DNA of 64,000 nucleotides from CAYPAV01 sp964408805. GTDB lineage: Bacteria; Pseudomonadota; Alphaproteobacteria; UBA8366. The position numbers and the translations under genes were made by a program. Shown one piece after another: positions 34,839-44,399 of this stretch. The number at the start of each line of letters is the position of its first letter. Position 1 is the stretch's first letter. The notes beneath the pieces are model-generated. The model had not been told where the DNA came from. It did not search any database and saw nothing but the letters and a program-made list of their open reading frames with translations. The stretch is from positions 21,945 to 85,944 of the forward strand of contig CAYPAV010000021.1 in the NCBI GenBank assembly GCA_964408805.1. Reading direction: 5' to 3'.

Positions 34839-36794
34839 ATGTCCGAAGACGCCGTCAAATGGGAACCGTCCGAGGCCTATGCCGATTGCCGCATCCGCCG
34901 GTTTCTCGATGCCCATGGGCTCGACGACATGGCGGCGCTCCATGCCCGGACCGAAGCGGACATCGAATGGTTCTGGGACGCGATGATTCGATTTCTCGAC
35001 GTCAAGTTCTACGAACCCTATTCGAAGGTTCTCGACCTCTCGCGCGGTATCCAATGGCCGGAATGGTGCCTCGGCGCCAAGACGAACCTGATGCTCAACT
35101 GCATCGACAAGCATCGCGGCACCCCCGTCTGGGACAAGACTTATCTCGTCTGGGAAGGCGAGGACGGGACGAAGCGGGAATTCACCTATGGGGAGCTCGA
35201 CGCCGAGATCTGCCGTTTCGCCGCCGCGCTCCGCGAACATGGCTACGGCAAGGGCGACATCATCGCGCTCTATATCCCGATGGTGCCGGAGGCGATGATC
35301 GCGTTCTTCGCTATCCTCAAGATCGGCGGGATAATGCTGCCGCTGTTCTCCGGCTTCGGCCCCGATCCGATCAAGCTCCGCCTCAACGATTGCGAGGCGC
35401 GCGCCGTGGTGACGGCGGACGGCACACTTCGCCGGGGCAACAAGGTCTCGATGAAGGAGACGCTCGATACCGCCTTGGCCGATTGCCCATCGGTCGAGGA
35501 TGTTTTCGTCGTCCGCCGCTTCGATGGAGAGGGCGAGGTCGAATGCCCGATGGCCGAGGGACGCGACCTTTGGTGGGCCGATGCCGTGGCCGGCCAGCCG
35601 ACCGAGACCGCGACCGAACGGACCGATGCCGAGGATTTGGGCTTCCTCGTCTATACCTCCGGCACTACGGGGAAGCCGAAGGGCGTCCTGATGAGCCATG
35701 TAGGCGCGGTGGTGAAGCTCGCCCTCGATATCGGGGTTTGCTTCGATTTCAGCGAGGACGACCGGATGATCTGGGTCAGCGACATGGGCTGGGTCGTCGG
35801 CGCCATGACCGCGATCAGCTCGTCCTTCTTCGGCGGCAGCCTGGTGATCCTCGAAGGCACGCCGGATTATCCCGATTCGGGCCGGCACTGGCGGGTCATC
35901 CAGGAAAACTGCGTCAGCTTCCTCGGCATCGCCCCCACCTCGGTTCGGGGCCTGATGCGTTACGGCGACGAGGTCGACGACTATGATTTGTCCTCGCTTC
36001 GGGTGATTGCCTCCACGGGCGAACCCTGGACGCGGGAGGCCTGGGTCTGGCTCTTCGAGCGGGTCGGCAAAGGCAAGCTCCCGATCCTGAATTACACCGG
36101 CGGGACCGAGATATTCGGCGGGCTGGCCGCGAGCTCGCTCTTGTCGACGATCACGCCCAATTCCTTTAGCGGGCCGATGCCGGGCACCGGCACCAAGGTT
36201 CTGACCGAGGCAGGTGAGCCGAGCCCAATTGGCGAGCTCGGCGAACTGGTGCAGACCCTGCCCTCGATCGGCAATACGCGGAGCCTCTTCAAGGACGACG
36301 AACGCTATCTCGAGAGCTACTGGTCGATGTATGGCGACAAGTGGCGCCAGGGCGATTGGGCAATCGTCGACGAGGAGGGCTATTGGTATGTGCTCGGCCG
36401 CTCCGACGATACGCTGAACATCTCCGGCAAGCGGACGGGCCCGGCCGAAGTCGAGGGCGCCTTGATGTCGACGGGCCAGATTTCGGAAGCCGCCGTGATC
36501 GGCGTTCCGGACCCGATCAAGGGGACCGCGATATGCTGCGTCTGCGTCCCCATGCCGGGGATCGAGGGCGACGAGGGATTGCGGGGCGACCTTTCGAACG
36601 CGGTGACCTCGGCGCTGGGACGCTCCTATCGCCCGCGTGATATCCATTTCGTCTCGGACCTGCCGAAGACACGCAACATGAAGATCATGCGAAGAGTCGT
36701 CCGCATGGTGATCATCGGCGAGCCGGCGGGCGACCTTACCTCGCTGGTCAATCCGGAAGCGGTCGAGGAACTGAAGGCCGTCTCCGGCGCGTGA
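34839..36794 (+). CDS. Acetyl-CoA synthetase-like acyl-CoA ligase
   Basis: ANL-superfamily acyl-CoA synthetase of 651 aa. The N-terminal ACS cap (WFWDAMIRFLDVKFYEPYSKVLDLSRGIQWPEW) is followed by the phosphate loop VYTSGTTGKPKGVLMSH, the acyl pocket region NYTGGTEIFGG and the C-terminal subdomain with GRSDDTLNISGKRTGPAEVE. The catalytic Lys is in KTRNMKIMRR, where most relatives have SGK. The pattern fits propionate- or other short-chain acid activation rather than strictly acetate. The YheT-type hydrolase gene overlaps its stop by four bases. Confidence 0.9.
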   Translation: MSEDAVKWEPSEAYADCRIRRFLDAHGLDDMAALHARTEADIEWFWDAMIRFLDVKFYEPYSKVLDLSRGIQWPEWCLGAKTNLMLNCIDKHRGTPVWDKTYLVWEGEDGTKREFTYGELDAEICRFAAALREHGYGKGDIIALYIPMVPEAMIAFFAILKIGGIMLPLFSGFGPDPIKLRLNDCEARAVVTADGTLRRGNKVSMKETLDTALADCPSVEDVFVVRRFDGEGEVECPMAEGRDLWWADAVAGQPTETATERTDAEDLGFLVYTSGTTGKPKGVLMSHVGAVVKLALDIGVCFDFSEDDRMIWVSDMGWVVGAMTAISSSFFGGSLVILEGTPDYPDSGRHWRVIQENCVSFLGIAPTSVRGLMRYGDEVDDYDLSSLRVIASTGEPWTREAWVWLFERVGKGKLPILNYTGGTEIFGGLAASSLLSTITPNSFSGPMPGTGTKVLTEAGEPSPIGELGELVQTLPSIGNTRSLFKDDERYLESYWSMYGDKWRQGDWAIVDEEGYWYVLGRSDDTLNISGKRTGPAEVEGALMSTGQISEAAVIGVPDPIKGTAICCVCVPMPGIEGDEGLRGDLSNAVTSALGRSYRPRDIHFVSDLPKTRNMKIMRRVVRMVIIGEPAGDLTSLVNPEAVEELKAVSGA

Positions 36795-37774
36795 GCGGCT
36801 CCGCCACCGGTACCGTCGAGACGCCGCCCTTTCGGGAGCGGTTCCCCTGGCATGGCGGTGATCTGCAGACGTTGCGAAATTTTATACGGCGCCGCCTCGG
36901 CTGGCGGCCGCGCGAGTTGTGCGGGGAGCGCGTGATGCTCTCGCTGGCGGACGGCGGCGGCCTCGCGGCGCGGCTGACGCTGGGGCGGACGGGCCACCCG
37001 ATGGCCGTGCTCATTCACGGCCTCACCGGCTGCGAGACTGCGACCAATATGATCGTCGCGGCCCGTCATCTGGGCGAGGCGGGCTATCCCACCCTCCGCC
37101 TGAACCTTCGCGGCACCGAGCCCTCGCGAGCGACGACGGCGGGGCATTACCACGCCGGCCGTTCGGCGGATTTAGCCGATGCGCTTGCCAGTCTGGCGCC
37201 GCGAATTCCGGCGGCGGGATTGGTCCTGCTCGGCTTTTCGCTCGGCGCCAATATGATGATTAAGTTCCTGGCCGAGCATGGGCGCGACTTTCCGATTCGC
37301 GCCGCCGCCGCCGTCTCGACGCCGATTGATCTTCGCCACTCGATCCAAACATTGCAAAGCCGGCGGAACAGGCTCTATCACCGCTTTCTCCTGGATCGCA
37401 TCAAAGCGGAATGGAATGCGGTCGACCTAACACCCGAATACAGGCGGAAACTGGCGGCGGTGGCGACCATCGAAGCCTTCGACGATGCCTTGCAGGCGCC
37501 GCTCAACGGTTTCGAGGGGGCCGACGATTACTATGAGAAATGCATGGCGCTCCGGTTCCTGGAGCGCGTCCCGGTCCCGACTCTCCTGATCCACGCCCGG
37601 AACGACCCCTGGATCTCCGCCGCCCCCTATGACGCGGTCGATTGGACCCGGCACCCGCAACTCCGCCTCCTGTTGCCGGCAAGGGGCGGTCATGTGGGTT
37701 TTCACGGCCGGGGCGACAACGTGCCCTGGCACTGTCGGGCCGTGAGCGGATTCTACGACGCGCGGGAAGGCTGA
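36791..37774 (+). CDS. YheT-family alpha/beta hydrolase
   Basis: Alpha/beta hydrolase of 327 aa. The N-terminus FPWHGGDLQTLRNFIRRRLG is typical of the YheT branch. HGLTGCETATNMI forms the oxyanion region, GFSLGANMMIKFLAEHG is the nucleophile elbow (Gly-x-Ser-x-Gly), DPWISAAPY gives the acid and RGGHVGF the His. The start is GTG at 36791, overlapping the synthetase stop by four bases. The proximity suggests hydrolysis of an ester linked to the acid that is then activated; this is inference. Confidence 0.88.
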   Translation: MSGSATGTVETPPFRERFPWHGGDLQTLRNFIRRRLGWRPRELCGERVMLSLADGGGLAARLTLGRTGHPMAVLIHGLTGCETATNMIVAARHLGEAGYPTLRLNLRGTEPSRATTAGHYHAGRSADLADALASLAPRIPAAGLVLLGFSLGANMMIKFLAEHGRDFPIRAAAAVSTPIDLRHSIQTLQSRRNRLYHRFLLDRIKAEWNAVDLTPEYRRKLAAVATIEAFDDALQAPLNGFEGADDYYEKCMALRFLERVPVPTLLIHARNDPWISAAPYDAVDWTRHPQLRLLLPARGGHVGFHGRGDNVPWHCRAVSGFYDAREG

Positions 37775-37777
37775 GGG

Positions 37778-38839
37778 TCAGCCCGCCTTCAGTTTCTTCG
37801 CCGCATCAAGTGCGAAATAGGACAGTATTCCGTCGGCGCCCGCGCGCTTGAAGCCGAGGAGCGCCTCCAGAATCACCTTCTCGTCGAGCCAACCGCGCTC
37901 GATCGCCCCCTTCAGCATCGCGTATTCGCCGGAGACCTGATAGGCGAAGGTCGGGACGCCGAAGGTATCCTTCACCCGGCGGACGATATCGAGATAGGGC
38001 ATGCCGGGCTTCACCATCACCATGTCGGCGCCTTCCTGGATATCCAGCGCCACTTCGCGGAGCGCCTCGTCGGTGTTGGCGGGATCCATCTGGTAGGTGC
38101 GCTTGTCGCCGCGGAGCGCCGCCTTCGAGCCGACCGCGTCGCGGAAGGGGCCATAAAACCCGGACGCGTATTTCGCCGAATAGGCCATGATCCGGACATC
38201 GTCAAAGCCGTTGGCGTCCAGCGTCTGGCGAATGGCGCCGACGCGGCCATCCATCATGTCCGAGGGGGCGATGGTGTCGCAGCCGGCTTCGGCCTGGACC
38301 ACGGCTTGCTGGACCAGCACCTCCAGGGTTTCGTCGTTCAGGATCTCCTCGCCTGACATCAGTCCGTCATGGCCGTGGCTGGTATAGGGATCGAGCGCCA
38401 CATCGCAGACCACCATGACCTCGGGTACGGCCGCTTTCACGTTCCGGATCGCGGTGCAGACGAGGTTTTCGGGGTTGAGCGCCTCCGCCCCGTCCTCGGT
38501 CTTCCGGTCGGGGTCGGTATAGGGAAAGAGGGCTACGGCCGGGATGCCGAATTCGGCCGCTTCCGCCACCGCTTCCGCGACCACATCTGTCGAATGGCGC
38601 ACCACGCCCGGCATCGAGTCCACCGGCAGGCGCTGGTTCTCGCCGTCGACGATGAAGATCGGCCAGATGAAATCGTCCGCCGTGACCGCGTTCTCGGCGA
38701 CGAGACGCCGGACCGCGTCCTGGCGTCGGTTGCGGCGCATGCGCACCGTCGGAAAGCGCCCCGCGGTCTCCGTCGCATCGGGTGTTGGCGCCGTCGTCTT
38801 CCTGGCGAAGGGCGGCGTCACGATCTTCGGATCGGACAT
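37778..38839 (-). CDS. hemB: Delta-aminolevulinic acid dehydratase (porphobilinogen synthase)
   Basis: Haem-pathway enzyme that joins two 5-aminolevulinate molecules to porphobilinogen. At 353 aa it has the expected length. The active-site lysines are in AYSAKYASGFYGPF and in MVMVKPGMPYLD. The metal region reads VCDVALDPYTSHGHDG, with Asp where zinc enzymes carry Cys, so it should be the magnesium/potassium type found in many alphaproteobacteria. The start at 38839 has AGGAG nearby. It converges with the YheT gene three bases away. Confidence 0.96.
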   Translation of the reverse strand: MSDPKIVTPPFARKTTAPTPDATETAGRFPTVRMRRNRRQDAVRRLVAENAVTADDFIWPIFIVDGENQRLPVDSMPGVVRHSTDVVAEAVAEAAEFGIPAVALFPYTDPDRKTEDGAEALNPENLVCTAIRNVKAAVPEVMVVCDVALDPYTSHGHDGLMSGEEILNDETLEVLVQQAVVQAEAGCDTIAPSDMMDGRVGAIRQTLDANGFDDVRIMAYSAKYASGFYGPFRDAVGSKAALRGDKRTYQMDPANTDEALREVALDIQEGADMVMVKPGMPYLDIVRRVKDTFGVPTFAYQVSGEYAMLKGAIERGWLDEKVILEALLGFKRAGADGILSYFALDAAKKLKAG

Positions 38840-38966
38840 GGTCCTGCTCCTACTCATTCCGTTCGCACGAGTTTACGCGCCGAGCGGGGGGCAAACAATC
38901 ACCGAGAGGGTTTGACAGCGACGCGCCCCATCCTATCATCCGCGCGAAAATTGCGGGTAAGAAGCC

Positions 38967-40106
38967 ATGGACCACCAACTGAACGAGGAACAACGCGCCT
39001 TCCAGAACGCGGCACGGGACTTCGCCGAGAACGAGTTCGCGCCCGATGCCGCAGAGTGGGACGCCGAGCGGATTTTTCCGGTCGAGGCGCTTCGGAAGGC
39101 GGCCGCCCTTGGTTTCGCCGGCATCTATTGCGGCGAGAAGCATGGCGGGTCCGACCTCTCCCGGATGGACGCGGCGGTGATCTTCGAGGAGCTGGCGGCC
39201 GGCTGCACCTCGACCTCGGCCTATATCTCGATCCACAACATGGCGAGCTGGATGATCGATCGCTACGGCGACGATGCACAGCGCGCGAAGTGGCTGCCGA
39301 AATTGACCTCGATGGCGCATTTCGCGAGCTATTGCCTGACCGAGCCGGGGGCGGGCTCGGATGCGGCCTCGCTCCGCACCACCGCCAAGCGGGACGGCGA
39401 CGAATATCTGCTGAACGGCAGCAAGGCCTTCATCTCCGGCGGCTCGACCAGCGACGTTTACGTCTGCATGGTTCGAACCGGCGAGGCGGGACCGAAAGGG
39501 ATTTCCTGCCTGGTCGTGGAGAAGGACGCCCCCGGACTCTCCTTCGGTCAGCTCGAGCACAAGATGGGCTGGAACAGCCAGCCGACCGCCGCCGTCATCT
39601 TCGAGGATTGCCGCGTCCCCATCGCCAATCGCATTGGCGCGGAGGGGGAGGGGTTCAAGATCGCGATGCAGGGGCTCGACGGCGGCCGGATCAATATCGC
39701 CGCCTGCTCCATCGGGGCGGCCAGAAAGTGCCAGGAGCTGGCCCTCGAGCACATGCAGCAGCGGACGCAATTCGGCCAGCCGCTGGCCGAGTTCCAGGCG
39801 CTTCAATTCAAGCTTGCCGACATGGCGACCGAGCTGCATGCGGCCCGCTTGATGGTCCATGACGCGGCCCGGCGGCTCGATACCGGCGATCCGGACGGCA
39901 CCATGCATGCCGCCATGGCCAAGCGCTTCGCGACCGATACCGGCTTCAAGGTCTGCAACGAGGCGCTGCAACTCCACGGCGGTTACGGCTATATCAAGGA
40001 ATACCCGATCGAGCGCTACCTCCGCGATGTGCGCGTCCACCAAATCCTGGAAGGCACCAACGAGATCATGCGCGTGATCATCGCCCGGCGGCTGTTGGAG
40101 CTGTAG
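38967..40106 (+). CDS. Acyl-CoA dehydrogenase, isobutyryl-CoA dehydrogenase-like
   Basis: FAD enzyme of 379 aa. Landmarks are CLTEPGAGSDAASLRTTA for the flavin-binding site, RKCQELALEHMQQRTQFGQPLAEFQ, and the C-terminal segment LHGGYGYIKEYPIERYLRDVRVHQILEGTNEI with the catalytic Glu. It most resembles ACAD8/isobutyryl-CoA dehydrogenase, and the nearby hydroxyisobutyryl-CoA hydrolase and MmsB genes strengthen assignment to valine breakdown. A GMC oxidoreductase on the other strand separates it from those two genes. Confidence 0.9.
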   Translation: MDHQLNEEQRAFQNAARDFAENEFAPDAAEWDAERIFPVEALRKAAALGFAGIYCGEKHGGSDLSRMDAAVIFEELAAGCTSTSAYISIHNMASWMIDRYGDDAQRAKWLPKLTSMAHFASYCLTEPGAGSDAASLRTTAKRDGDEYLLNGSKAFISGGSTSDVYVCMVRTGEAGPKGISCLVVEKDAPGLSFGQLEHKMGWNSQPTAAVIFEDCRVPIANRIGAEGEGFKIAMQGLDGGRINIAACSIGAARKCQELALEHMQQRTQFGQPLAEFQALQFKLADMATELHAARLMVHDAARRLDTGDPDGTMHAAMAKRFATDTGFKVCNEALQLHGGYGYIKEYPIERYLRDVRVHQILEGTNEIMRVIIARRLLEL

Positions 40107-40112
40107 GAGCCC

Positions 40113-41726
40113 CTACGCCGCCGCCGCCAGCACCATCCGCGCCGCCTTCTCGCCGATCATGATCGAGGGTGCGTTGGTGTTGCCCGACGTCAGGGTCGGC
40201 ATGATCGAGGCATCGGCCACCCGGAGGCTTTCCATGCCGTGGACGCGGAGCTGATCGTCCACCACCGCCCCTAACGGACCTTGGGGATCCGAGCCCATCT
40301 TGCAGGTGCCGACCGGGTGGTAGGCGGTCTCGGCGGTCCTGCTTACCCAGTCCAGCAGTTCGTCATCGGCCTGGAGGTCTTCGCCCGGCGCGATTTCACC
40401 CGCGGTAACGTCCCGCGCGGCCGGCGCCTCCATGATGCGCCGGACGTAGCGCATCGCTTCCAACGTCACTTCCCGGTCGATCTGAGCGGTCAGGAAATTG
40501 AAGCGGATCGTCGGCGGACGCTTCGCATCGCCGGACGCGATATGGATGCTGCCGGTGCTTTCCGAGCGCAGAATGTGGGTGATTGCTGTAACACCGGATT
40601 CTTTCGCCAACTGGAAATTCTCGCCGATCAGGAAGGGCACCCAGGAAATGCCTACATTCGGCGACTCAAGCCCCTCTCGGGTGCGGACATAAGCGCGGAG
40701 CGGTGATGCCGGCAGCCCGAGCAGGCCCTTGTCGGTAAGCGCATATTTCAACGCCTGCCAGACCAGACCCAGCCCGCGCGCCTTGTCGTTATAAGTCATG
40801 CCGAGCGCGGTCGGCACGGCCCATTTCATGCGCGGCGCGTAATGGTCGCGCAGATTTTCGCCCACGCCGTCCAGCGCATGCTTGACCTCAATTCCAAGGC
40901 CGCGAAGCAGATCCGGCTGGCCGATTCCGGACAGTTCCAGCAATTGCGGCGAATTGATCGCGCCTGCGCTGACGATCACCTCCCGTGCCGCCTGGGCTTC
41001 CCGCGTCTCTCCGCCCAAGGTGTAGCGGACGCCGACGCATCGTTTGCCATCGAGCAGCAGGCATTCGGTCAATGCGTTGGCCTGGATCGTCAGGTTTTGT
41101 CGCCGCCGGGCGGGATCGAGATAGCATCTGGCGGTGCTCATACGGCGGCCGTCGCGGATGGTCGCCTGTGTCATGCCGATGCCGTCCTGCTTGGCGCCGT
41201 TGTAATCGTCGGTATATTCGATCCCGACCTGTCCTGCCGCCTCGATCAACGCATCGTAAATCGGACCGCCTTCGTTGCTCGGGCTGACCTTGAGCGGGCC
41301 TCCGCGGCCGCGATATTCGTCATCCCCGCCGCCGGAATAGCTCTCCATGTCGCGGAAGATCGGCAGCACCTCGCGGTAGCTCCAGCCGCGATTGCCGAAC
41401 TGCGCCCAGGTGTCGTAGTCCTGCGCCTGTCCGCGGACGAAGACCATGCCGTTGATCGCACTCGACCCCCCCAGAAGTTTGCCGCGCGGAATAGGGATGC
41501 GTCGCTGACCGCTGCCTTCGTCGGGTTCCGAGGAATAGAGCCAATTCGCGGCGGGGTTCTCGATCATCCTGGCGAAGCCGACCGGGACGCGCGTCCAGGG
41601 ATGGTCCTCCTTTCCGGCTTCCAGCACCAGCACCCGGTATTCACCGCTCTCGCTCAGCCGGTTGGCCAGCACCGACCCCGCCGACCCGGCCCCCACCACG
41701 ATGAAATCGTAGGTCTCGCTTTCCAT
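40113..41726 (-). CDS. GMC-family oxidoreductase (choline/alcohol dehydrogenase-like)
   Basis: FAD-dependent alcohol dehydrogenase of 537 aa. It starts with YDFIVVGAGSAGSVLANRLSE for FAD binding, contains LLGGSSAINGMVFVRGQAQDYD (the GMC signature), SAGAINSPQLLELSGIG, and the active-site YHPVGTCKMG with catalytic His and the later Asn in LTSGNTNAPS. The ATG at 41726 places the Rossmann motif right at the N-terminus. The substrate is unknown. The gene lies reversed inside the valine-catabolism cluster. Confidence 0.92.
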   Translation of the reverse strand: MESETYDFIVVGAGSAGSVLANRLSESGEYRVLVLEAGKEDHPWTRVPVGFARMIENPAANWLYSSEPDEGSGQRRIPIPRGKLLGGSSAINGMVFVRGQAQDYDTWAQFGNRGWSYREVLPIFRDMESYSGGGDDEYRGRGGPLKVSPSNEGGPIYDALIEAAGQVGIEYTDDYNGAKQDGIGMTQATIRDGRRMSTARCYLDPARRRQNLTIQANALTECLLLDGKRCVGVRYTLGGETREAQAAREVIVSAGAINSPQLLELSGIGQPDLLRGLGIEVKHALDGVGENLRDHYAPRMKWAVPTALGMTYNDKARGLGLVWQALKYALTDKGLLGLPASPLRAYVRTREGLESPNVGISWVPFLIGENFQLAKESGVTAITHILRSESTGSIHIASGDAKRPPTIRFNFLTAQIDREVTLEAMRYVRRIMEAPAARDVTAGEIAPGEDLQADDELLDWVSRTAETAYHPVGTCKMGSDPQGPLGAVVDDQLRVHGMESLRVADASIMPTLTSGNTNAPSIMIGEKAARMVLAAAA

Positions 41727-41859
41727 CTGCGCATTCCTCCAGGAAACTTTTTTCTCACCTTTGATCCTTAGATTGCTAGAGAAACCGCCAGACGGCAAAT
41801 AACGCCGTGACGGCGCCCCTGGCCATTGCGGTGGGAATCCGTATACAGCTTCTCCCCCG

Positions 41860-42900
41860 ATGACCGACGATGACGAAATCCTGTTCGACGTGACCGACGG
41901 CGTCGCCGAGGCGGTGCTCAACCGGCCGGCGGCGCTGAACGCCCTGACGCTTGGCATGGTGCGGAACTTCGATCCGGTGCTCGCGGGTTGGGCGACGGAC
42001 GACGCGGTAGGCGCCGTCGTCGTCCGAGGCGCGGGAGCGAAGGCGTTCTGCGCCGGCGGCGATATTCGCGCCCTATACGACGGCGGGCCGGGGAGCGGGA
42101 TCACGCGGGATTTCTTCCGTGAGGAGTACCGCCTCAACCGTCGCATCCATGAATTTCCCAAACCCTATATCGCGTTGATGGACGGCATCACGATGGGCGG
42201 CGGGGTCGGGCTCTCGGTTCATGCCCGTCATCGGATCGCCTCCGAGCAGACGATGTTTGCGATGCCGGAGACCGGGATCGGCCTCTTTCCCGATGTCGGC
42301 GGGAGCTGGTTCCTGCCGCGGCTCAAGGGCGAAGTCGGTATGTTCATGGCGATGACGGGGGCCCGTCTCCGTGCCGCCGACTGTCTCCATGCGGGGATTT
42401 GCGATGCCTTTATCAGCGACTCCCGACGCGACGATTTCCTCGCCGCACTCCGTGCCGGTGCCGCGGCCGAAGACGCCATCGCCGAATTCGCGGCCGATCT
42501 GGGGGAGAGCCGGCTGGCGGCGGAGCGCGAGGCGATCGATCGCTGTTTCGCCGGCGGCTCGGTCGAGGCGATCCTGGAGGCGCTGACGGCGGAGGGAAGC
42601 GACTGGGCGGACAAGCAGGTGGCCCTCATGGCGAGCAAGTCCCCGACCAGCCAGAAGATCAGTTTTCGCCAGCTCCGCCTTGGCGCCGCGCTCGATTTCG
42701 ACGGCTGCATGGTGATGGAATACCGGATGTCGCAGCGGGTGATGGCCGGCGGCGATTTCTTCGAAGGGGTCCGCGCCGTCGTCGTCGACAAGGATCAAAC
42801 CCCACGCTGGGATCCGGATACGCTCGGCGCATTGGATGAAGGCGCGGTCGATGCCTTTTTCGCGCCGCTTGGCGATCGCGACCTCGACTTTCCGGATTGA
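41860..42900 (+). CDS. 3-hydroxyisobutyryl-CoA hydrolase
   Basis: Crotonase-fold hydrolase of 346 aa. The family pattern is VVVRGAGAKAFCAGGDIRALYDGG, then FFREEYRLNRRIHEFPKPYIALMDGITMGGGVGLSVHARHRIASE and MPETGIGLFPDVGGSWFLPRL, with Glu in the expected catalytic place. It cleaves 3-hydroxyisobutyryl-CoA to the free acid, the step before MmsB. The MmsB gene starts about 100 bases later on the same strand. Confidence 0.93.
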   Translation: MTDDDEILFDVTDGVAEAVLNRPAALNALTLGMVRNFDPVLAGWATDDAVGAVVVRGAGAKAFCAGGDIRALYDGGPGSGITRDFFREEYRLNRRIHEFPKPYIALMDGITMGGGVGLSVHARHRIASEQTMFAMPETGIGLFPDVGGSWFLPRLKGEVGMFMAMTGARLRAADCLHAGICDAFISDSRRDDFLAALRAGAAAEDAIAEFAADLGESRLAAEREAIDRCFAGGSVEAILEALTAEGSDWADKQVALMASKSPTSQKISFRQLRLGAALDFDGCMVMEYRMSQRVMAGGDFFEGVRAVVVDKDQTPRWDPDTLGALDEGAVDAFFAPLGDRDLDFPD

Positions 42901-43000
42901 GGCGGGCTGAACGGCTTTGCCGTCGGGCCACGGGCCTTTTAAGATGACCGCCGAACGGGCGCCGGGGGAGCGAGCCCTGGACCAAACGGGAGATATGGAA

Positions 43001-43897
43001 ATGGCGAAAATCGGTTTCATCGGCGTCGGCAACATGGGAGGGCCGATGGCCCAGAATCTCATCAAGGCGGGCCATGAGGTGACCGCATTCGATCTCGTCG
43101 GCCAGTCGTTGAGCCGGGTCGTGAACGCAGGCGCCGCGAGTGCGGGAAGTGCCGCCGAGGCCGCGCGCGGCGCCGAGGCTGTCGTTACCATGTTGCCCGC
43201 GGGCCAGCACACCCGAGACGTCTATGCCGGTGCCGGCGAGGTCTTCGCGAGCGCCGAAAAGGGCGCCCTTCTGATCGACAGTTCGACGATCGATATCGCC
43301 ACCACCCGCGACATGCACACGCAAGCCGAGAAGGCGGGGTTCCTGTTCCTCGACGCACCCGTCTCGGGCGGTGTCGAGGGGGCCGAGGCCGGCACCCTCA
43401 CCTTCATGTGCGGCGGCTCCGACGAGGCCTTCGCCGCCGCCAAGCCCCATCTCGAGGTGATGGGCGGCAACATCGTTCATGCCGGTGGGCCCGGCAACGG
43501 CCAGGCGGCCAAAATGTGCAACAACATGATGCTGGCGATTTCGATGATCGGGGTCGGCGAGGCCTTCAATCTGGCGGACGCGGTGGGGCTCGACCGGCAG
43601 AAGCTGTTCGATATTTCGAGCACGGCCTCGGCCCGTTGTTTCGCGCTCGACACTCATTGTCCGGTTCCGGGTCCGGTGCCGACCTCGTCGGCCAATCGCG
43701 ACTACCAGGCGGGTTTCACGGCGGCGATGATGCTGAAGGATTTGAAGCTGAGCCAGGATGCCTCCCAGGGGTTCAGCGTCTCGACCCCGATGGGGGCGGC
43801 GGCGACAATGCTCTATAGTATGTACTGCAACGGCGGCGCCGAGGGTGATGACTATTCGGGCATCATCCGAATGCTGCGCGGCGAGGCGAAGGGCTGA
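43001..43897 (+). CDS. mmsB: 3-hydroxyisobutyrate dehydrogenase
   Basis: NAD-dependent dehydrogenase of 298 aa, the usual length. The Rossmann motif is IGFIGVGNMGGPMAQNLIKAGHEV, the substrate-binding segment DAPVSGGVEGAEAGTLTFMCGG, and the catalytic Lys lies in GNGQAAKMCNNMML. It oxidises 3-hydroxyisobutyrate to methylmalonate semialdehyde in valine degradation. The start at 43001 is preferred over the ATG two codons earlier because of better spacing to GGGAG. No semialdehyde dehydrogenase (mmsA) is in this window. Confidence 0.94.
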   Translation: MAKIGFIGVGNMGGPMAQNLIKAGHEVTAFDLVGQSLSRVVNAGAASAGSAAEAARGAEAVVTMLPAGQHTRDVYAGAGEVFASAEKGALLIDSSTIDIATTRDMHTQAEKAGFLFLDAPVSGGVEGAEAGTLTFMCGGSDEAFAAAKPHLEVMGGNIVHAGGPGNGQAAKMCNNMMLAISMIGVGEAFNLADAVGLDRQKLFDISSTASARCFALDTHCPVPGPVPTSSANRDYQAGFTAAMMLKDLKLSQDASQGFSVSTPMGAAATMLYSMYCNGGAEGDDYSGIIRMLRGEAKG

Positions 43898-43922
43898 AGG
43901 TTCGCCGAATGAGGAGACCGGC

Positions 43923-44390
43923 TTGGAGATAGACGAGTATCTGAGCGCGATCCGTCTGATCGAGCGCTTGCACCGCCAGTTTCTCGAGGTCGTGCGTCAG
44001 GAGCTCGACTCTCTGGGTCTGCGTGACATCAACAATGCCCAGGCCGTCGTCCTCTATCACATCGGCGACGACGACTTGACGGTGGGCGAACTGACGAACC
44101 GCGGCTATTACCTCGGCTCCAACCCCTCCTACAATGTCCGCAAGATGGTGGAGGCCGGGTATCTGATTCAGGAGCGTTCGGCGCACGACAAGCGCTCGTA
44201 CCGGCTTCGGCTTTCGGAGAAGGGCCGCGAGCTCCGCTTGAAGCTGCAGGAGATGTTCAACAGGCAGACGGCGCGGCTTGGCCCCGATTCCGTCTCCGAG
44301 GACGATCTCCGCACCGCGAACGAGGTCTTGGCGCGGCTCGAATGGTTCTGGGGCGGCGGTCAGGGCTTCGGCGGCGGCCCGGGGTTTTAG
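43923..44390 (+). CDS. MarR-family regulator, LdtR-like
   Basis: Winged-helix regulator of 155 aa. LIERLHRQFLEVVRQELDSLGLRDINNAQAVVLYHIGDDDLTVGELTNRGYYLGSNPSYNVRKMVEAGYL closely follows the alphaproteobacterial LdtR family, which controls an L,D-transpeptidase and cell-envelope genes. The C-terminus ends in a Gly-rich tail (WGGGQGFGGGPGF). The only suitable start is TTG at 43923, with GAGGAG six bases upstream. It follows mmsB by 25 bases; a regulatory link to valine breakdown is possible but not shown. Confidence 0.87.
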   Translation: MEIDEYLSAIRLIERLHRQFLEVVRQELDSLGLRDINNAQAVVLYHIGDDDLTVGELTNRGYYLGSNPSYNVRKMVEAGYLIQERSAHDKRSYRLRLSEKGRELRLKLQEMFNRQTARLGPDSVSEDDLRTANEVLARLEWFWGGGQGFGGGPGF

Positions 44391-44399
44391 GCTGGGGTC

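Noticed and set aside
34794..36647. A 617-codon open frame on the minus strand opposite the acyl-CoA synthetase gene
   Set aside because: Composition and lack of any motif mark it as an antisense shadow of the synthetase gene.
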